Below are positions 17,741-26,713 of a stretch of 64,000 nucleotides of DNA, piece by piece. The notes under the pieces were generated by a model, which had not been told where the DNA came from, did not search any database, and saw only the letters and a program-made list of their open reading frames with translations. The translations under genes were made by a program, and so were the position numbers. Within the stretch, counting starts at the first letter, position 1. Each line of letters begins with the position of its first letter. The stretch comes from Candidatus Avelusimicrobium pullarium (GTDB taxonomy: Bacteria; Elusimicrobiota; Elusimicrobia; Elusimicrobiales; Elusimicrobiaceae). The stretch lies in contig CALUTQ010000001.1 in the NCBI GenBank assembly GCA_944323745.1, forward strand, positions 1 to 64,000. Reading direction: 5' to 3'.

Positions 17741-19406
17741 AAGCTATCTTTTGCGCGGGATTCGGATAGAAATGAGGTACCGGCAATTGGTTAGCACCCC
17801 AATAATTTCTGCTACAACTTTTAGATGCGCCTTGAGCGCTTTTATCGTCGTAGATTTCCAAACAGCCCTTATTTAAAAGGGCTGTTTTTTTATCCTTTTC
17901 CGCTTCTTTGGCTTCTGTCTGGGCCAAATGCTTGGCTTCATAAATGGCCTTAAACGGCTCTTTATACTCCACCACAATTTGATTATCTTGCGTAAGCAGG
18001 AACTTGGCCCCTACCGCACGCAATAAGTCCGCCTTGCCGTAATTATCCGCTTCCCGGTAACACTTTTTAAGCCCGGACAGCATAGCCAGCCCCTGTACAG
18101 CCCGCTGGGCCCCTTCGGCACTGCCCGTACAGCGGGCGAGTCCTCCCTCAATACGTTCCCGTTCTTCCTGTAATTGGCGGTTTTTGGCCTGATAGGCCGC
18201 ATCGGTTATTTTACGGTCCAAATACATATCCAGCAAGGCTTCTATACGGCCATTTGCGCGCTCCAGTTCCTTTTGCAATATCTGCTTAGTACCTGCATTA
18301 ATTTGGTTTGCATGTAAACCTTTCTGCTTAAGCCCCTTACAAAGCACCTCTACCACTTCTTTGGGCAGTTCAATGTCTTGTATAGTATCTGCCAATTGTT
18401 CGGCCAAGCGGGCTTCCGTCAAATACCCGCTCTTTTTATGGTCTTTATTGTAATGCGCACACCGATAATACAAATACTTATGCTTGGCTTTGGCCCCCAA
18501 TATATAATGCCCGCAATGTTCGCAGATAATTAAGCGGTTAAAGGGATAATTGTGCCGTGTATCATAGCGGTGGGCCTTAGCGGCCAGGGCTTCTTGGGTT
18601 TTATCCCATACAGCTTTGCTAACAAGCGACGGATGCGTCCCTTGGTAAAGCTTTTTACCCCACTTAAATACACCGTAATAAAAGGGAGAATGAAGCATTT
18701 TGGATATACTTTTTAACGAGACTCGGTTCCCCCTGCTTTTGGTTCTAAGCCCTTTACCGTAAAAGATTTCTTCCAACTCTTCCAAAGAATACTTGCCCGT
18801 AGAGGCATATTCAAACAGTTCCGTCACCAACGGGGCATTAACCGGGTCCGCTTCGATAATGGACTCTTTCTCTTTCGTAGTTACGTTTATATACCCCAGC
18901 GGCGCATTGCCCGGATAAATGCCCTGTTCGGCCTTTTCCACCATACCCATACGGGTTTTATAGGCAATGTCGTTAGATAACTTTTTGGAAGCCGCTACTT
19001 CCACATCCATCATAAATTCCTTATTGGAATCCAGCGTCTGGTCATTTAACAACTGGTTGGTTCGGGAAAAATGAATACTTTTGTGGTATTCCCGGATTAA
19101 GCGGATTATCCGTATTTTGTCGGCATCGTTACGGGTCATACGGTCTACCACGTCAAAGATCACGTGTTTTACGCTGTCATTACGCTTTACAAAGTCCAGC
19201 ATGGCGCTAAACTCCTTGCGTTCTTTCTTACCCCAGGCAGATTCCTGTACTTTCCACATTTTTACTATCTGCAAATTATTTCGTTGAGCATACGAACGGG
19301 CCAACTTCTCCTGTGCGTCCAGGGAGTATCCATCTTCCTGCTTAATGCTGGAAACACGCAAAAAGATGACGGCTTTTTCTTGAAATTGATTTTCTTTATT
19401 TACCAT
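17634..19406 (-). CDS. Large serine recombinase/integrase
   Basis: I start it at the ATG at 19,406 (MVNKENQFQEKAVIFLRVSS), preceded by AAGGAAG; the longer frame to 19,478 lies inside the regulator gene. About 590 residues. The resolvase catalytic domain contains the nucleophile Ser in LRVSSIKQEDGYSLDAQ and a MTRNDADKIR segment; a recombinase domain (GNAPLGYIN ... LRTKSRG) and a zinc ribbon (CEHCGHYILG ... YYRCAH) follow, then a coiled coil. Such enzymes integrate and excise mobile elements. The last ~80 residues (after KKTALLNKG) are Cys/Tyr-rich, overlap repeats and a terminator on the other strand, and look like readthrough beyond the normal end. The start overlaps the Cro-like regulator by 11 bp. 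Confidence 0.92.
   Translation of the reverse strand: MVNKENQFQEKAVIFLRVSSIKQEDGYSLDAQEKLARSYAQRNNLQIVKMWKVQESAWGKKERKEFSAMLDFVKRNDSVKHVIFDVVDRMTRNDADKIRIIRLIREYHKSIHFSRTNQLLNDQTLDSNKEFMMDVEVAASKKLSNDIAYKTRMGMVEKAEQGIYPGNAPLGYINVTTKEKESIIEADPVNAPLVTELFEYASTGKYSLEELEEIFYGKGLRTKSRGNRVSLKSISKMLHSPFYYGVFKWGKKLYQGTHPSLVSKAVWDKTQEALAAKAHRYDTRHNYPFNRLIICEHCGHYILGAKAKHKYLYYRCAHYNKDHKKSGYLTEARLAEQLADTIQDIELPKEVVEVLCKGLKQKGLHANQINAGTKQILQKELERANGRIEALLDMYLDRKITDAAYQAKNRQLQEERERIEGGLARCTGSAEGAQRAVQGLAMLSGLKKCYREADNYGKADLLRAVGAKFLLTQDNQIVVEYKEPFKAIYEAKHLAQTEAKEAEKDKKTALLNKGCLEIYDDKSAQGASKSCSRNYWGANQLPVPHFYPNPAQKIAFPCAKQGISRFIQKSVCICFASGYKDNKRMYSKIR
17725..17799. repeat. Direct repeat, left copy (right copy at 41,966-42,041)
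   Basis: From TGTTTAGCAC to GGTTAGCACCC this 75-bp segment is about 90% identical by eye to 41,966-42,041, in the same orientation. It lies in the unusual 3' tail of the recombinase gene. Its partner lies at the right edge of the accessory region, so the pair could be attachment-site arms or the tail of a second, lost recombinase gene. Confidence 0.75.
17861..17891 (+). terminator. Rho-independent terminator on the + strand, inside the recombinase 3' tail
   Basis: AACAGCCCTT and AAGGGCTGTT form a 10-bp stem with an ATTTAA loop, followed by T5 on the + strand. It points against the recombinase gene, so it may end transcripts entering from outside, or hint that this part of the open frame is not normally protein-coding. 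Confidence 0.55.
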
Positions 19407-19590
19407 ACTGCACTTCCTTATCTTGTAAAAGTTGTTTAATCTGATATACCTGTAATTTTTGGGGTCTGGCGTGGCCATTTAACCACCTGTTTACCGATAC
19501 AAAGGATACGCCCAATTTACGGGCTAAATCCTGCTGTGTAATACGATGTTTCAATCTGTATTCTTCTAGTTGAATGATTATATTATCCAT
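19396..19590 (-). CDS. Cro/C1-type helix-turn-helix regulator of the recombinase element
   Basis: Start chosen at the ATG at 19,590 (MDNIIIQLEEYRLKHRITQQ), giving 64 residues, with AAAGGGAT upstream. The helix-turn-helix is ITQQDLARKLGVSFVSVNRW, followed by LNGHARPQKLQVYQIKQLL. It overlaps the recombinase start by 11 bp, so the two are coupled. A close paralogue lies at 31,942-32,160 beside the Rep gene. The shared 18-bp palindromic repeat found upstream of both elements (20,091 and 33,328-33,570) is a candidate operator. Likely role: autorepression and control of element maintenance. Confidence 0.82.
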   Translation of the reverse strand: MDNIIIQLEEYRLKHRITQQDLARKLGVSFVSVNRWLNGHARPQKLQVYQIKQLLQDKEVQYGK

Positions 19591-19639
19591 ATATCTATAT
19601 ATCCCTTTATAAAACTTTATAGCAGCTAAGCTTATCATC

Positions 19640-19840
19640 CTATGAGAAAGATGTAAAGCCCTCATTTTGAGGGGCTCCCTGCACCTTTCTGACTACTTCT
19701 TCCAGTTCCAGGAAAGAATTAATAATACTTTCCACTTCCTCTAAACTTAAAGGACGCTGAAAATATTGCTCCAATACGGGCCTGCTTTCTTCCAAATAGG
19801 CCTCGTCAAATGGTCTGAGTGAGATATTATAAGCGTCCAT
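19640..19840 (-). CDS. Small acidic protein of the recombinase element
   Basis: A 66-residue protein from the ATG at 19,840 (MDAYNISLRPFDEAYLEESR), after a G-rich site (GGGGTGGGG). It is acidic and helical (SLEEVESIINSFLELEEVV). No family recognised. It sits between the regulator and a second small gene in a tightly packed leftward run (50 bp before the regulator gene), as expected for an accessory gene of a small mobile element. Confidence 0.6.
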   Translation of the reverse strand: MDAYNISLRPFDEAYLEESRPVLEQYFQRPLSLEEVESIINSFLELEEVVRKVQGAPQNEGFTSFS

Positions 19841-20012
19841 AACTACCCCACCCCGCTGGATATTTTCCACTCTGTACGTCTACAGATTCCGCCACATCCC
19901 AATTATTACCCAATACACAAGATGCAAATATGTCATTTACATACTTACCCCGCTTGCTATTAGAGGACCATGCCTCATTATTCCTTTCGTTTTTATCAAT
20001 ACTACCTTTCAT
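19827..20012 (-). CDS. Possible small protein of the recombinase element
   Basis: A 61-residue open frame from the ATG at 20,012 (AAGGAA lies just before it; another ATG is at 20,024). It overlaps the next small gene by 14 bp, matching the coupled style of this cluster. The sequence (MKGSIDKNERNNEAWSSNSK) is polar and not recognised. It could be the first gene after the repeat at 20,091. Coding status is plausible, not certain. Confidence 0.4.
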   Translation of the reverse strand: MKGSIDKNERNNEAWSSNSKRGKYVNDIFASCVLGNNWDVAESVDVQSGKYPAGWGSYGRL

Positions 20013-20090
20013 TTCCTTCAACATTTATATCACCTTAATTTCATAAGATGCACGGTTCTAAAACCGGGAACCCTTTATCGGGGTTCATAT

Positions 20091-20108
20091 AATGGGTAAG
20101 TGTAAACC
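20091..20108 (+). repeat. Operator/iteron-like 18-bp repeat, copy 1
   Basis: AATGGGTAAGTGTAAACC, preceded by ATAT and followed by ATTTTCAA, matches copies at 33,553 and 36,473 over a longer stretch. It lies upstream of the leftward small-gene, regulator and recombinase cluster. No rep gene is in this cluster, which favours an operator for the Cro-like regulator over a replication iteron. Confidence 0.6.
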
Positions 20109-20285
20109 ATTTTCAATTTGTATAGCGGATTATAAAGGAAACAATTGTAGCAATTTAGTTTTTGGGGGCTTATTGGAGCGTTTCAGCCTCAAAATAAACA
20201 TTTTTAGGGGTTTTTATCCATCGTTTGCAGTTACAGGCATAAAATTGCCCTTATCTTGCGTGTTTTTTGTTCATTAAGCACACTG

Positions 20286-20291
20286 TATAAT
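20286..20291 (+). promoter_or_regulatory. Probable -10 box of the lipoprotein gene
   Basis: A perfect TATAAT sits 57 bp before the lipoprotein start. The -35 is poor: a T-rich hexamer at 20,263-20,268 gives 17-bp spacing. Confidence 0.4.
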
Positions 20292-20348
20292 GAGCTAATA
20301 TGTTATGTTATATAGGAGAACAGTGGAGCCTTTAATTAGGAGAATATT

Positions 20349-20759
20349 ATGAAGAAGATCCTTTGTATTGTTTTTAGTCTATTTCTAGTAGCAGGATGTG
20401 CCACCGCATATAAAGCCGCTAAAAAACCAACGGCTAATGGCTATTTTTCGGTGCAATTACAAGAAGGCTTATTCAATGTTTCTTTCAAAGGCAACGAAGA
20501 AACAAGCGTAAAGGTGGCAAAAGACTATGCTTTATTAAGAAGTGCTGAGGTTTGTTTAGAAAACGGTTATCAATCTTTCTCTATCGCGGAGTCTCGAGAT
20601 ATGTCTATAACTGAAGAGTTCTTTGTAAATGGATATGGAGGCTCCTCTACACAACCACACATAGATTTGACTATTCAATGCTCCCTAGATACCGATTTAT
20701 TATATCAGGCAGTACAAATTCAGCAAAATATCCGAGAGATATACGATATTAAGGAATAA
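20349..20759 (+). CDS. Small lipoprotein resembling the CC0125/CC1285 family
   Basis: A 136-residue protein with a lipoprotein signal (MKKILCIVFSLFLVAGC); the lipobox LVAG-C puts the modified Cys at residue 17. The mature part includes GLFNVSFKGNEETS, then a Lys/Val-rich helix and LLRSAEVCLENGYQSF, the pattern of CC0125/CC1285 lipoproteins: a strand with V-x-F-x-G-N, then a helix with L-R-x-A-E. Function unknown; location would be the outer or inner membrane. Alone on the + strand with its own promoter and a strong terminator, so it is a monocistronic cargo gene. Confidence 0.75.
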   Translation: MKKILCIVFSLFLVAGCATAYKAAKKPTANGYFSVQLQEGLFNVSFKGNEETSVKVAKDYALLRSAEVCLENGYQSFSIAESRDMSITEEFFVNGYGGSSTQPHIDLTIQCSLDTDLLYQAVQIQQNIREIYDIKE

Positions 20760-20943
20760 AAAGCCCAAAAATTTTCCAGAAAATTTTTTGACCAGACTTT
20801 TTATTCTAAAATCCCAAAATTTGTTTTTGTGATGTTATCTTCCGCTCTTGGTGGTCTCCGTCCGCCATCCTTATTTTTGGCAGGCGAAAAATAGCCACTA
20901 AGTTCTGCCGTTTATTTCATTAATTGATTTAATTATTTAAAGC

Positions 20944-20973
20944 AAAACTCCTCACACAATTGTGAGGAGTTTT
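20944..20973. terminator. Bidirectional terminator between lipoprotein and DUF262 genes
   Basis: A perfect 13-bp stem (AAAACTCCTCACA paired with TGTGAGGAGTTTT) with a CAAT loop. A and T runs on both sides make it usable from both strands, which suits the converging genes. Confidence 0.85.
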
Positions 20974-21000
20974 AACATACTGGCAATAAAGCACTATTGA

Positions 21001-22803
21001 TTATTTTAGCAATTGATAATATTGTTTGATTTTTTGTGCCATTAAATAACGACGTTTATCCAAAAAATCTTCGAATTTTGTATAGTCCATATCAAAAATC
21101 TCTGGAGGAATACAATTTTCTTTCATATTCTTATTCAACTTTTCCATTGAATTAATGCCGCCATAACCTATATCATTAGCAAGGCATTGTTCCTTTACTA
21201 GAGCCATATAATCTCGAGGGGCTTGGTCTTTAATCTTGATATTAATTTCAGATTGAGTATATACATAGTTAGCAATTTGGTTATACAAACTACGTTCTTT
21301 AATCCCAAATTTCTGTAAATATTTTTTAGGGAAAATATGATGAATATCCCCTCGTTGCTCTATAAGAGTTTTCACGTCTATCTGCTCTGATAAAAAGCCA
21401 AAATCTCCCATTTTGACTTGTGCCATCAAGAAGACATTGAACATGGGGCTACTAGCTACGGCGGTATCCAACTTCGTTACCAATATATTATTCCAGAAAG
21501 CCTCCGACAATTCCCCTTCTTCGGTATGCTGTAATAAATCCATTGGATCATTCATGTGGAAACGTTTAATATCATAATCAAAGGTAGATTCCGGCGAACC
21601 AGAATATCTGCCAGTCAAAATAGTTAATACAATCCAGCGGCGCACGACTTTTTCAATCACAGCATTTTCGATTCCTCTTTCACGCAAAAGCAAATACAAA
21701 GCATAACCAAAATTCAAAACATTTTGCGAGCGAATCATAGACGGAGAAATAATGCCCGTTGATTTCACAATCATTAAGTAGCGTTGAAAATTGGTTTTAT
21801 TTACGAACGCCAATACACCTTCCTTAAGCCTGGCAAAAGAATCCGCAGCTATTGCTTCCTGATACTCCCGCGAGTTAAAATCTCTGCCAGATAAAAGACT
21901 TACTAAATCAGCAATCTTTCCACGCAGGAACTTAAAGGTAAATGCTACGCGCAATACATCGGTATAATCTGGCACATAAATATCTTCATTTTCTGTAACA
22001 ATCCATTTAATCTCAGTAAAATCTTCCGTGGAAGAAAAATCTATATCATTATGTAAAATAGCATCATAATCTTCAGGTTTTTGCATTAGATGACAAAAAT
22101 AATCCATTATTTTACGGATTTGATTGCCTCCATATTGATTATCAGAAGAAATCTTTGACATTGCAAAATCTGCTTGTGACAAAACAACCCCTTTGGAGTT
22201 AATACGAATAAAAATATCTGTAACCTGGGCAATATCCAACTGTGGCGAAAGTTCAATAACACCTAAATTATTATTTTGAATTTGTTGTAGACGCGTAATA
22301 ACCGCATTGATATCACTACGTTTATTATCTTCCAATTTATTCTGTTTACAATAATTGATAACAAAGTTAAAAGAATCAAACCCCGGCTGATAAAGTGGCG
22401 CAATATCAGAGATCCAAGCAATGTCATTTTCAATGGCTGGGTTGGCAACTTCAAAGCATTCTTTTAATGGATTAAAAGCAATTTTAATGCGTTTTTTCCG
22501 GTAATTGCTCCCGACAATTGGTTCACCTACAATCGCTGCTTGCAAGGCAGTAATACGTTGTTGGCCATCAATTAAAATTTTCTTTCCGGAAGAAATAGTG
22601 CCATCTTTTAAATGAATATCTGGATTCTTCCAAACAATAATATACCCCACCGGAAACCCAGCATAAAGGGAATCAATCAAATCACGAACTTTGGTCGAAT
22701 CCCACACAAAAGGGCGTTGAATTTCTGGTATTGCAATTTCTTCACTACGAATCCAAGATAATAATGTAGAAATAGATGTATTATTTACTTCATATTGGGC
22801 CAT
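21001..22803 (-). CDS. Second GmrSD-like DUF262 protein with HNH-type C-terminus
   Basis: A 600-residue protein. DUF262 features: IPEIQRPFVWD near residue 25, the YAGFPVGYIIVW segment, and ILIDGQQRITAL near 78-89 for nucleotide binding. The C-terminal part carries an HNH-like core, GDIHHIFPKKY followed by an Asn-rich helix (YNQIANYVYTQSEINIKI). This is the type of protein that restricts modified DNA. It is only distantly like the protein at 11,766, differing in the C-terminal spacing, so it is an independent acquisition rather than a recent duplicate. Monocistronic, AT-rich, preceded by GGAG near its ATG. Confidence 0.85.
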   Translation of the reverse strand: MAQYEVNNTSISTLLSWIRSEEIAIPEIQRPFVWDSTKVRDLIDSLYAGFPVGYIIVWKNPDIHLKDGTISSGKKILIDGQQRITALQAAIVGEPIVGSNYRKKRIKIAFNPLKECFEVANPAIENDIAWISDIAPLYQPGFDSFNFVINYCKQNKLEDNKRSDINAVITRLQQIQNNNLGVIELSPQLDIAQVTDIFIRINSKGVVLSQADFAMSKISSDNQYGGNQIRKIMDYFCHLMQKPEDYDAILHNDIDFSSTEDFTEIKWIVTENEDIYVPDYTDVLRVAFTFKFLRGKIADLVSLLSGRDFNSREYQEAIAADSFARLKEGVLAFVNKTNFQRYLMIVKSTGIISPSMIRSQNVLNFGYALYLLLRERGIENAVIEKVVRRWIVLTILTGRYSGSPESTFDYDIKRFHMNDPMDLLQHTEEGELSEAFWNNILVTKLDTAVASSPMFNVFLMAQVKMGDFGFLSEQIDVKTLIEQRGDIHHIFPKKYLQKFGIKERSLYNQIANYVYTQSEINIKIKDQAPRDYMALVKEQCLANDIGYGGINSMEKLNKNMKENCIPPEIFDMDYTKFEDFLDKRRYLMAQKIKQYYQLLK

Positions 22804-23000
22804 ATTTGCTCTCCTTTAACTTTCTTCTTACCCCGCATTTCCTTATTCATCCTGCCAATTTATACAAACAGTGGAACATACTTAACAAACGAAAGAATAG
22901 CCAAAATATATTATATATAATATATGTCTAATAGCTTATTTGTCTTCTGATTAAGCGTCCGTCCTTACGAGCAAATTTTACGATACGATGGTCGTGGCTT

Positions 23001-23690
23001 TTAGAAAGAGACATATAATGTAGATAATTCTTTAATTAGCTCCTTCCAATAACAATCTATCCTTAGAAGAAATACGCGCTTATGCACAATGCCATCATAT
23101 AAGTGCTCATTGTTTAGGCTGAACGGGCAAAAATGCAATATTTTAGAAGTCAGTTTATAAAAATAGGCATAATCGGCTTCCAACCCTAAATCATCTGCCA
23201 TTTTTCGTACAGAAGGAAGTTTACACGGTTGGGCATATTTTCGTTGTAAAGAGTCCAAATCCTGTTGTTGCTTTATATCCCATTTGATAATTCCTTCCAA
23301 ATAAGGGAATAAATCTAAATCGGCTTTAACTCGTGCCTTTTGGCCTTCTAGGTACTCTTTTCGGTCCCATTCACAGAATCCTACCACTTGTTCAAACAAA
23401 TCGTGTTTTTGGATATATTTAACTGTAATAACACACTCTAAAAGGCGTCTCCCCTGTAGAAAGATTGAATCAATGTCCGATTTTTCATCTAACACCTTTA
23501 AATCACGGAGATATTCAGACACAAAAAAGCCAAAAGCATGTTTATATGCCAGATCTGGCCTGTCGGAGGGATTGGTTACTTTAAAATTTTTGAACTTTTC
23601 GTGTAATTCCACCAGTTTTAGATGATTCGTTTTAAGGGACAGAACTATTATATTATCTAATTGTTGAAAAAGTGTATTATCCCCTTGCAT
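23001..23690 (-). CDS. DUF5677-like helical protein
   Basis: Start placed at the ATG at 23,690 (GGAG six bases upstream); a TTG at 23,702 is the alternative. About 229 residues, helical. SIFLQGRRLLECVITVKYIQ, then a W-DRKEY helix and a late SKILHFCPFSLNN segment fit the DUF5677 pattern of alternating helices with R-x-L-x-E and a conserved His in the S-x-x-x-H region. Function not established. A decayed relative of this gene lies at about 37,491-37,790, fused to a recombinase fragment, so the gene travels with the mobile elements here. Stand-alone; downstream space (22,804-23,000) has nothing clear. Confidence 0.6.
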   Translation of the reverse strand: MQGDNTLFQQLDNIIVLSLKTNHLKLVELHEKFKNFKVTNPSDRPDLAYKHAFGFFVSEYLRDLKVLDEKSDIDSIFLQGRRLLECVITVKYIQKHDLFEQVVGFCEWDRKEYLEGQKARVKADLDLFPYLEGIIKWDIKQQQDLDSLQRKYAQPCKLPSVRKMADDLGLEADYAYFYKLTSKILHFCPFSLNNEHLYDGIVHKRVFLLRIDCYWKELIKELSTLYVSF

Positions 23691-23927
23691 ATGCCACTCC
23701 AAAACTCCTCAAATATTCGGTCCAAGTCTTTTATCATATCTTAATTGGGCAATTTTAAAATTAATTGTATAAAATGATTTCTAGTCAGAAAATATTTAGT
23801 CACAAATCACTATATACTTATAAAGGGCTTTGCAAGAAATTACATAAATTTTCTCTATAGAAATAATTTTTTTATTTAGTGTAATTTTGTAAAGTAATAG
23901 TAAATACAGTTTTTAAGGATTGATATT

Positions 23928-25445
23928 ATGCCCATTTTGGATTGGTTAAATAAAAAAGAAGCCCTCACCACGGCAGATAAAACGCCGTATAAGGTATTGG
24001 TGGAAAATAAAGAACTGTCCGTGGGGGACCAAACCCAAGGCAATATGCTTATAAAAGGGGATAATCTGGAAGCACTAAAAGCCCTTTTGCCCTATTATAA
24101 AGGGCGGGTAAAATGCATTTATATTGATCCTCCTTACAATACAGGCTCTGCTTTTGACCATTACGATGACAACTTAGAACATTCCACCTGGCTTTCTATG
24201 ATGTACCCCCGTTTGGAACTATTGCACGAACTATTAGCAGAAGATGGAAGTATTTGGATCTCCATCGACAGTGATGAAAAACACTATTTGAAAATTATTT
24301 GCGATGAAATCTTCAATCGAAAAAATTTTATTGACGAAATTATTTGGCAACGGGCCTTTTCTCCTGTAAACTTAAAGAAAACACTTTCCCGCAGCCATGA
24401 CACTTTGTTAGTATATGCTAAAAATTTCTCAGCCAATTTTACCTTAAATTCTTTGCCTAGAAGCAACCATCAATTAGAAACTTATAAAAATCCTGATCAA
24501 GATCCCAGAGGGCCTTGGACATCTGCTGATTGTACAGTAGGACCTGTTATTAAAGAAAAATGTTTTCCTATTATTTTGCCAAGTGGAAGAATTGTATATC
24601 CGCCAGAAGGCCGTTGTTGGGTTTACACAAAAACACGATTTGAAGAAATGGTAAAAGACGGACGTATTTGGTTTGGGAAAAAAGGAGATAATGCCCCTCG
24701 TGTTAAGAAGTTTCTTGCTGATGTTAAACAGGGTGTGGTTTCTACAACTCTTTGGATGAGAGATGAAGTTGGTGACAGCCAAGAAGCCAAACGAGAAATA
24801 AAAATACTTAATTTGGGAACAATTTTTGCTACCCCCAAGCCGGAGCGTTTAATAGAACGTGTATTAATTTTAGCTACCCAACCCGGGGATTTGGTGTTAG
24901 ACTCCTTTCTAGGATCCGGTACTACTGCCGCTGTGGCGCAAAAAATGGGACGCCAATATATAGGTGTAGAAATGGGAGAGCATGCTATCACCCACTGTGT
25001 TCCTCGTATGAAGAAAGTAATTGATGGAACAGACCAAGGTGGTATTTCTAAAGCCCTTGGGTGGACTGGCGGAGGCGGCTTTACATTTTATGACCTTGGC
25101 CAACCCATTTTTGATACTACCGGAAACATTAATCAGGGTATTTCTTTCAAAGATTTAGCCTTTCATGTGTGGTTTAGCGAAACCAAAACCCCTATGCAAA
25201 GTTATCAATATTCTCCTTTGCTAGGTGTACACCAAGGCACAGCATTTTATTTGCTCTATAATGGGGTTTTAGGGGATAAGAGTGTAAACGGGGGCAATGT
25301 ATTAACTTCCAAAATTTTAGAAGGATTACCGCCCTTTGATGGTCCCAAGGTGATTTATGGGGAATCCTGCCGGTTAAGCCCGCAACGCTTAAAGAAAGAA
25401 AACATTGTATTCAAACAAACTCCCTATGCCATTCCCGCGAGGTAA
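23928..25445 (+). CDS. mod: Type III restriction-modification methyltransferase (Mod)
   Basis: A 505-residue beta-class N6-adenine methyltransferase. The catalytic IDPPYNTG motif lies near residue 67 and the AdoMet motif LDSFLGSGTTAAVAQKM near 325; the region between holds the recognition domain. The N-terminus (LIKGDNLEALKALLPYYKG) is typical of type III Mod. It starts a three-gene operon, with the DUF3800 gene 2 bp downstream and the Res gene after that. Mod alone methylates one strand of the site, and the Mod-Res complex restricts. All catalytic residues are present. No simple-sequence repeat suggesting phase variation was seen. Confidence 0.92.
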   Translation: MPILDWLNKKEALTTADKTPYKVLVENKELSVGDQTQGNMLIKGDNLEALKALLPYYKGRVKCIYIDPPYNTGSAFDHYDDNLEHSTWLSMMYPRLELLHELLAEDGSIWISIDSDEKHYLKIICDEIFNRKNFIDEIIWQRAFSPVNLKKTLSRSHDTLLVYAKNFSANFTLNSLPRSNHQLETYKNPDQDPRGPWTSADCTVGPVIKEKCFPIILPSGRIVYPPEGRCWVYTKTRFEEMVKDGRIWFGKKGDNAPRVKKFLADVKQGVVSTTLWMRDEVGDSQEAKREIKILNLGTIFATPKPERLIERVLILATQPGDLVLDSFLGSGTTAAVAQKMGRQYIGVEMGEHAITHCVPRMKKVIDGTDQGGISKALGWTGGGGFTFYDLGQPIFDTTGNINQGISFKDLAFHVWFSETKTPMQSYQYSPLLGVHQGTAFYLLYNGVLGDKSVNGGNVLTSKILEGLPPFDGPKVIYGESCRLSPQRLKKENIVFKQTPYAIPAR

Positions 25446-25447
25446 CA

Positions 25448-26713
25448 ATGGACCATTTTTTTGCTAGCCTGTCGGTAAAATATGTATATATTGACGAGTC
25501 TGGGAATACGAGTATTTCTACAGATAAAGGTGCTACCCCTTTTTATGTCCCAGCAGCGATTATGATTGATGAGCAAGATTTACATATGGCCGCCGTGCAA
25601 GCAGAAGCCGTTCGTAAAAAATTTTTCAACCAAGGTCCTATTAAAAGTAAATCTATTTCCCAAGAAGAAAAACGCATACAGATTTTGGAAGCGATTAACG
25701 AACTGCCTTTTCGCTATTCATTCATGGTCATAGATAAGCGATTATTAGATAAAGACTCTGCTTTACAATATCGTCCTATTTTTTACAAATTTATCAACAA
25801 GCAGTTATATTCACACTTTTTACATAATTATTCCAAGCTAAAAATATTTATTGATAATTATGGCAGTAGCGAGTTTCAGGAAAGCTTTAAGAAATACATC
25901 AAAAACCATTGCAAAGACAGCCTTTTCACTCAGCCAGAATTAGATTATTTGTCTGGGAGAGATGATGCGCTAATAGGCGTTGCAGACTTTTTATCTGGAA
26001 GCATTCGCCTGATGTTAGAGCATAGATTCCAGAAGAAAGGTACTATTGCCAATCTTCTTACCAAAAAAGCATTGTATTATGATCGGTGGCCCATACCCAA
26101 GAATCCGTTGAAAGATAGGGATCTTTTCAAAGGATTTGATACATTTATCCGGGATATTTCTATATATAATGCCCAAATGTTTATAGAGAAACACCTTGAC
26201 GATCCGGATGAATTTATACGGATGCAGAGTGCGGTATTAGTAGCATTATTAAAGGAGGTGCCCTTTGATCTAGATTCTAGAAAAGGCCTCTATACAGAAG
26301 AATTAATAGCTCACTTGTCTGAATTAAATTTTAAACCCATAACAGACCGCGTTTTTAGACAAAAAGTAATCGGTCCATTACGTGACCATGGTATTTTAAT
26401 TTCCGGGTCAAAGAATGGATATTACTTGGCAGCTAATGCTAAAGATATTAAACAGTTTTTAGAACATGGAAAAAGAATTATATTCCCCATGCTAAATAGA
26501 ATTGCTAGAGCACGTAATACCCTTTTAGAAGCTTCTTCTGCCGAGTGTGATATCTTATCTTCAGAGATGGGAGATATGCAACTTTTGCGGCAGTTTATTG
26601 ACGACATGAAAGATAGTAAGGTTGGCTTTATTGAGCCAGAAGATTTAGACGAAAAATTATACGATATAGAACAGGAAAAAGGCCATGTTTCAACTGAAAA
26701 ATTATCAAAATAA
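25448..26713 (+). CDS. DUF3800-domain protein inside a type III RM operon
   Basis: A 421-residue protein beginning 2 bp after the mod stop. The N-terminal domain has the DUF3800 signature YIDESGN (about residues 14-20) with later acidic residues (FIDNYGS near 138, and YLSGRDDALIGVADFLSG near 175), an RNase-H-like fold proposed to be a nuclease. After ~270 residues comes a winged-helix-like region (VFRQKVIGPLRDHGILISGSKNGYYLAA), then a helical tail. Its end overlaps the res start by 29 bp, so it is coupled to Mod and Res. DUF3800 proteins recur in defence loci; a second nuclease or regulator in this system is inference. Confidence 0.85.
   Translation: MDHFFASLSVKYVYIDESGNTSISTDKGATPFYVPAAIMIDEQDLHMAAVQAEAVRKKFFNQGPIKSKSISQEEKRIQILEAINELPFRYSFMVIDKRLLDKDSALQYRPIFYKFINKQLYSHFLHNYSKLKIFIDNYGSSEFQESFKKYIKNHCKDSLFTQPELDYLSGRDDALIGVADFLSGSIRLMLEHRFQKKGTIANLLTKKALYYDRWPIPKNPLKDRDLFKGFDTFIRDISIYNAQMFIEKHLDDPDEFIRMQSAVLVALLKEVPFDLDSRKGLYTEELIAHLSELNFKPITDRVFRQKVIGPLRDHGILISGSKNGYYLAANAKDIKQFLEHGKRIIFPMLNRIARARNTLLEASSAECDILSSEMGDMQLLRQFIDDMKDSKVGFIEPEDLDEKLYDIEQEKGHVSTEKLSK

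Noticed and set aside
19396-19590. Antitoxin of a toxin-antitoxin pair
   Set aside because: No adjacent toxin gene; it overlaps the recombinase and has a paralogue next to Rep.
22925-22998. 24-codon fragment (HDHRIVKFARKDGR) beyond the DUF5677-like gene
   Set aside because: Too short to support as a gene or remnant without a database match.
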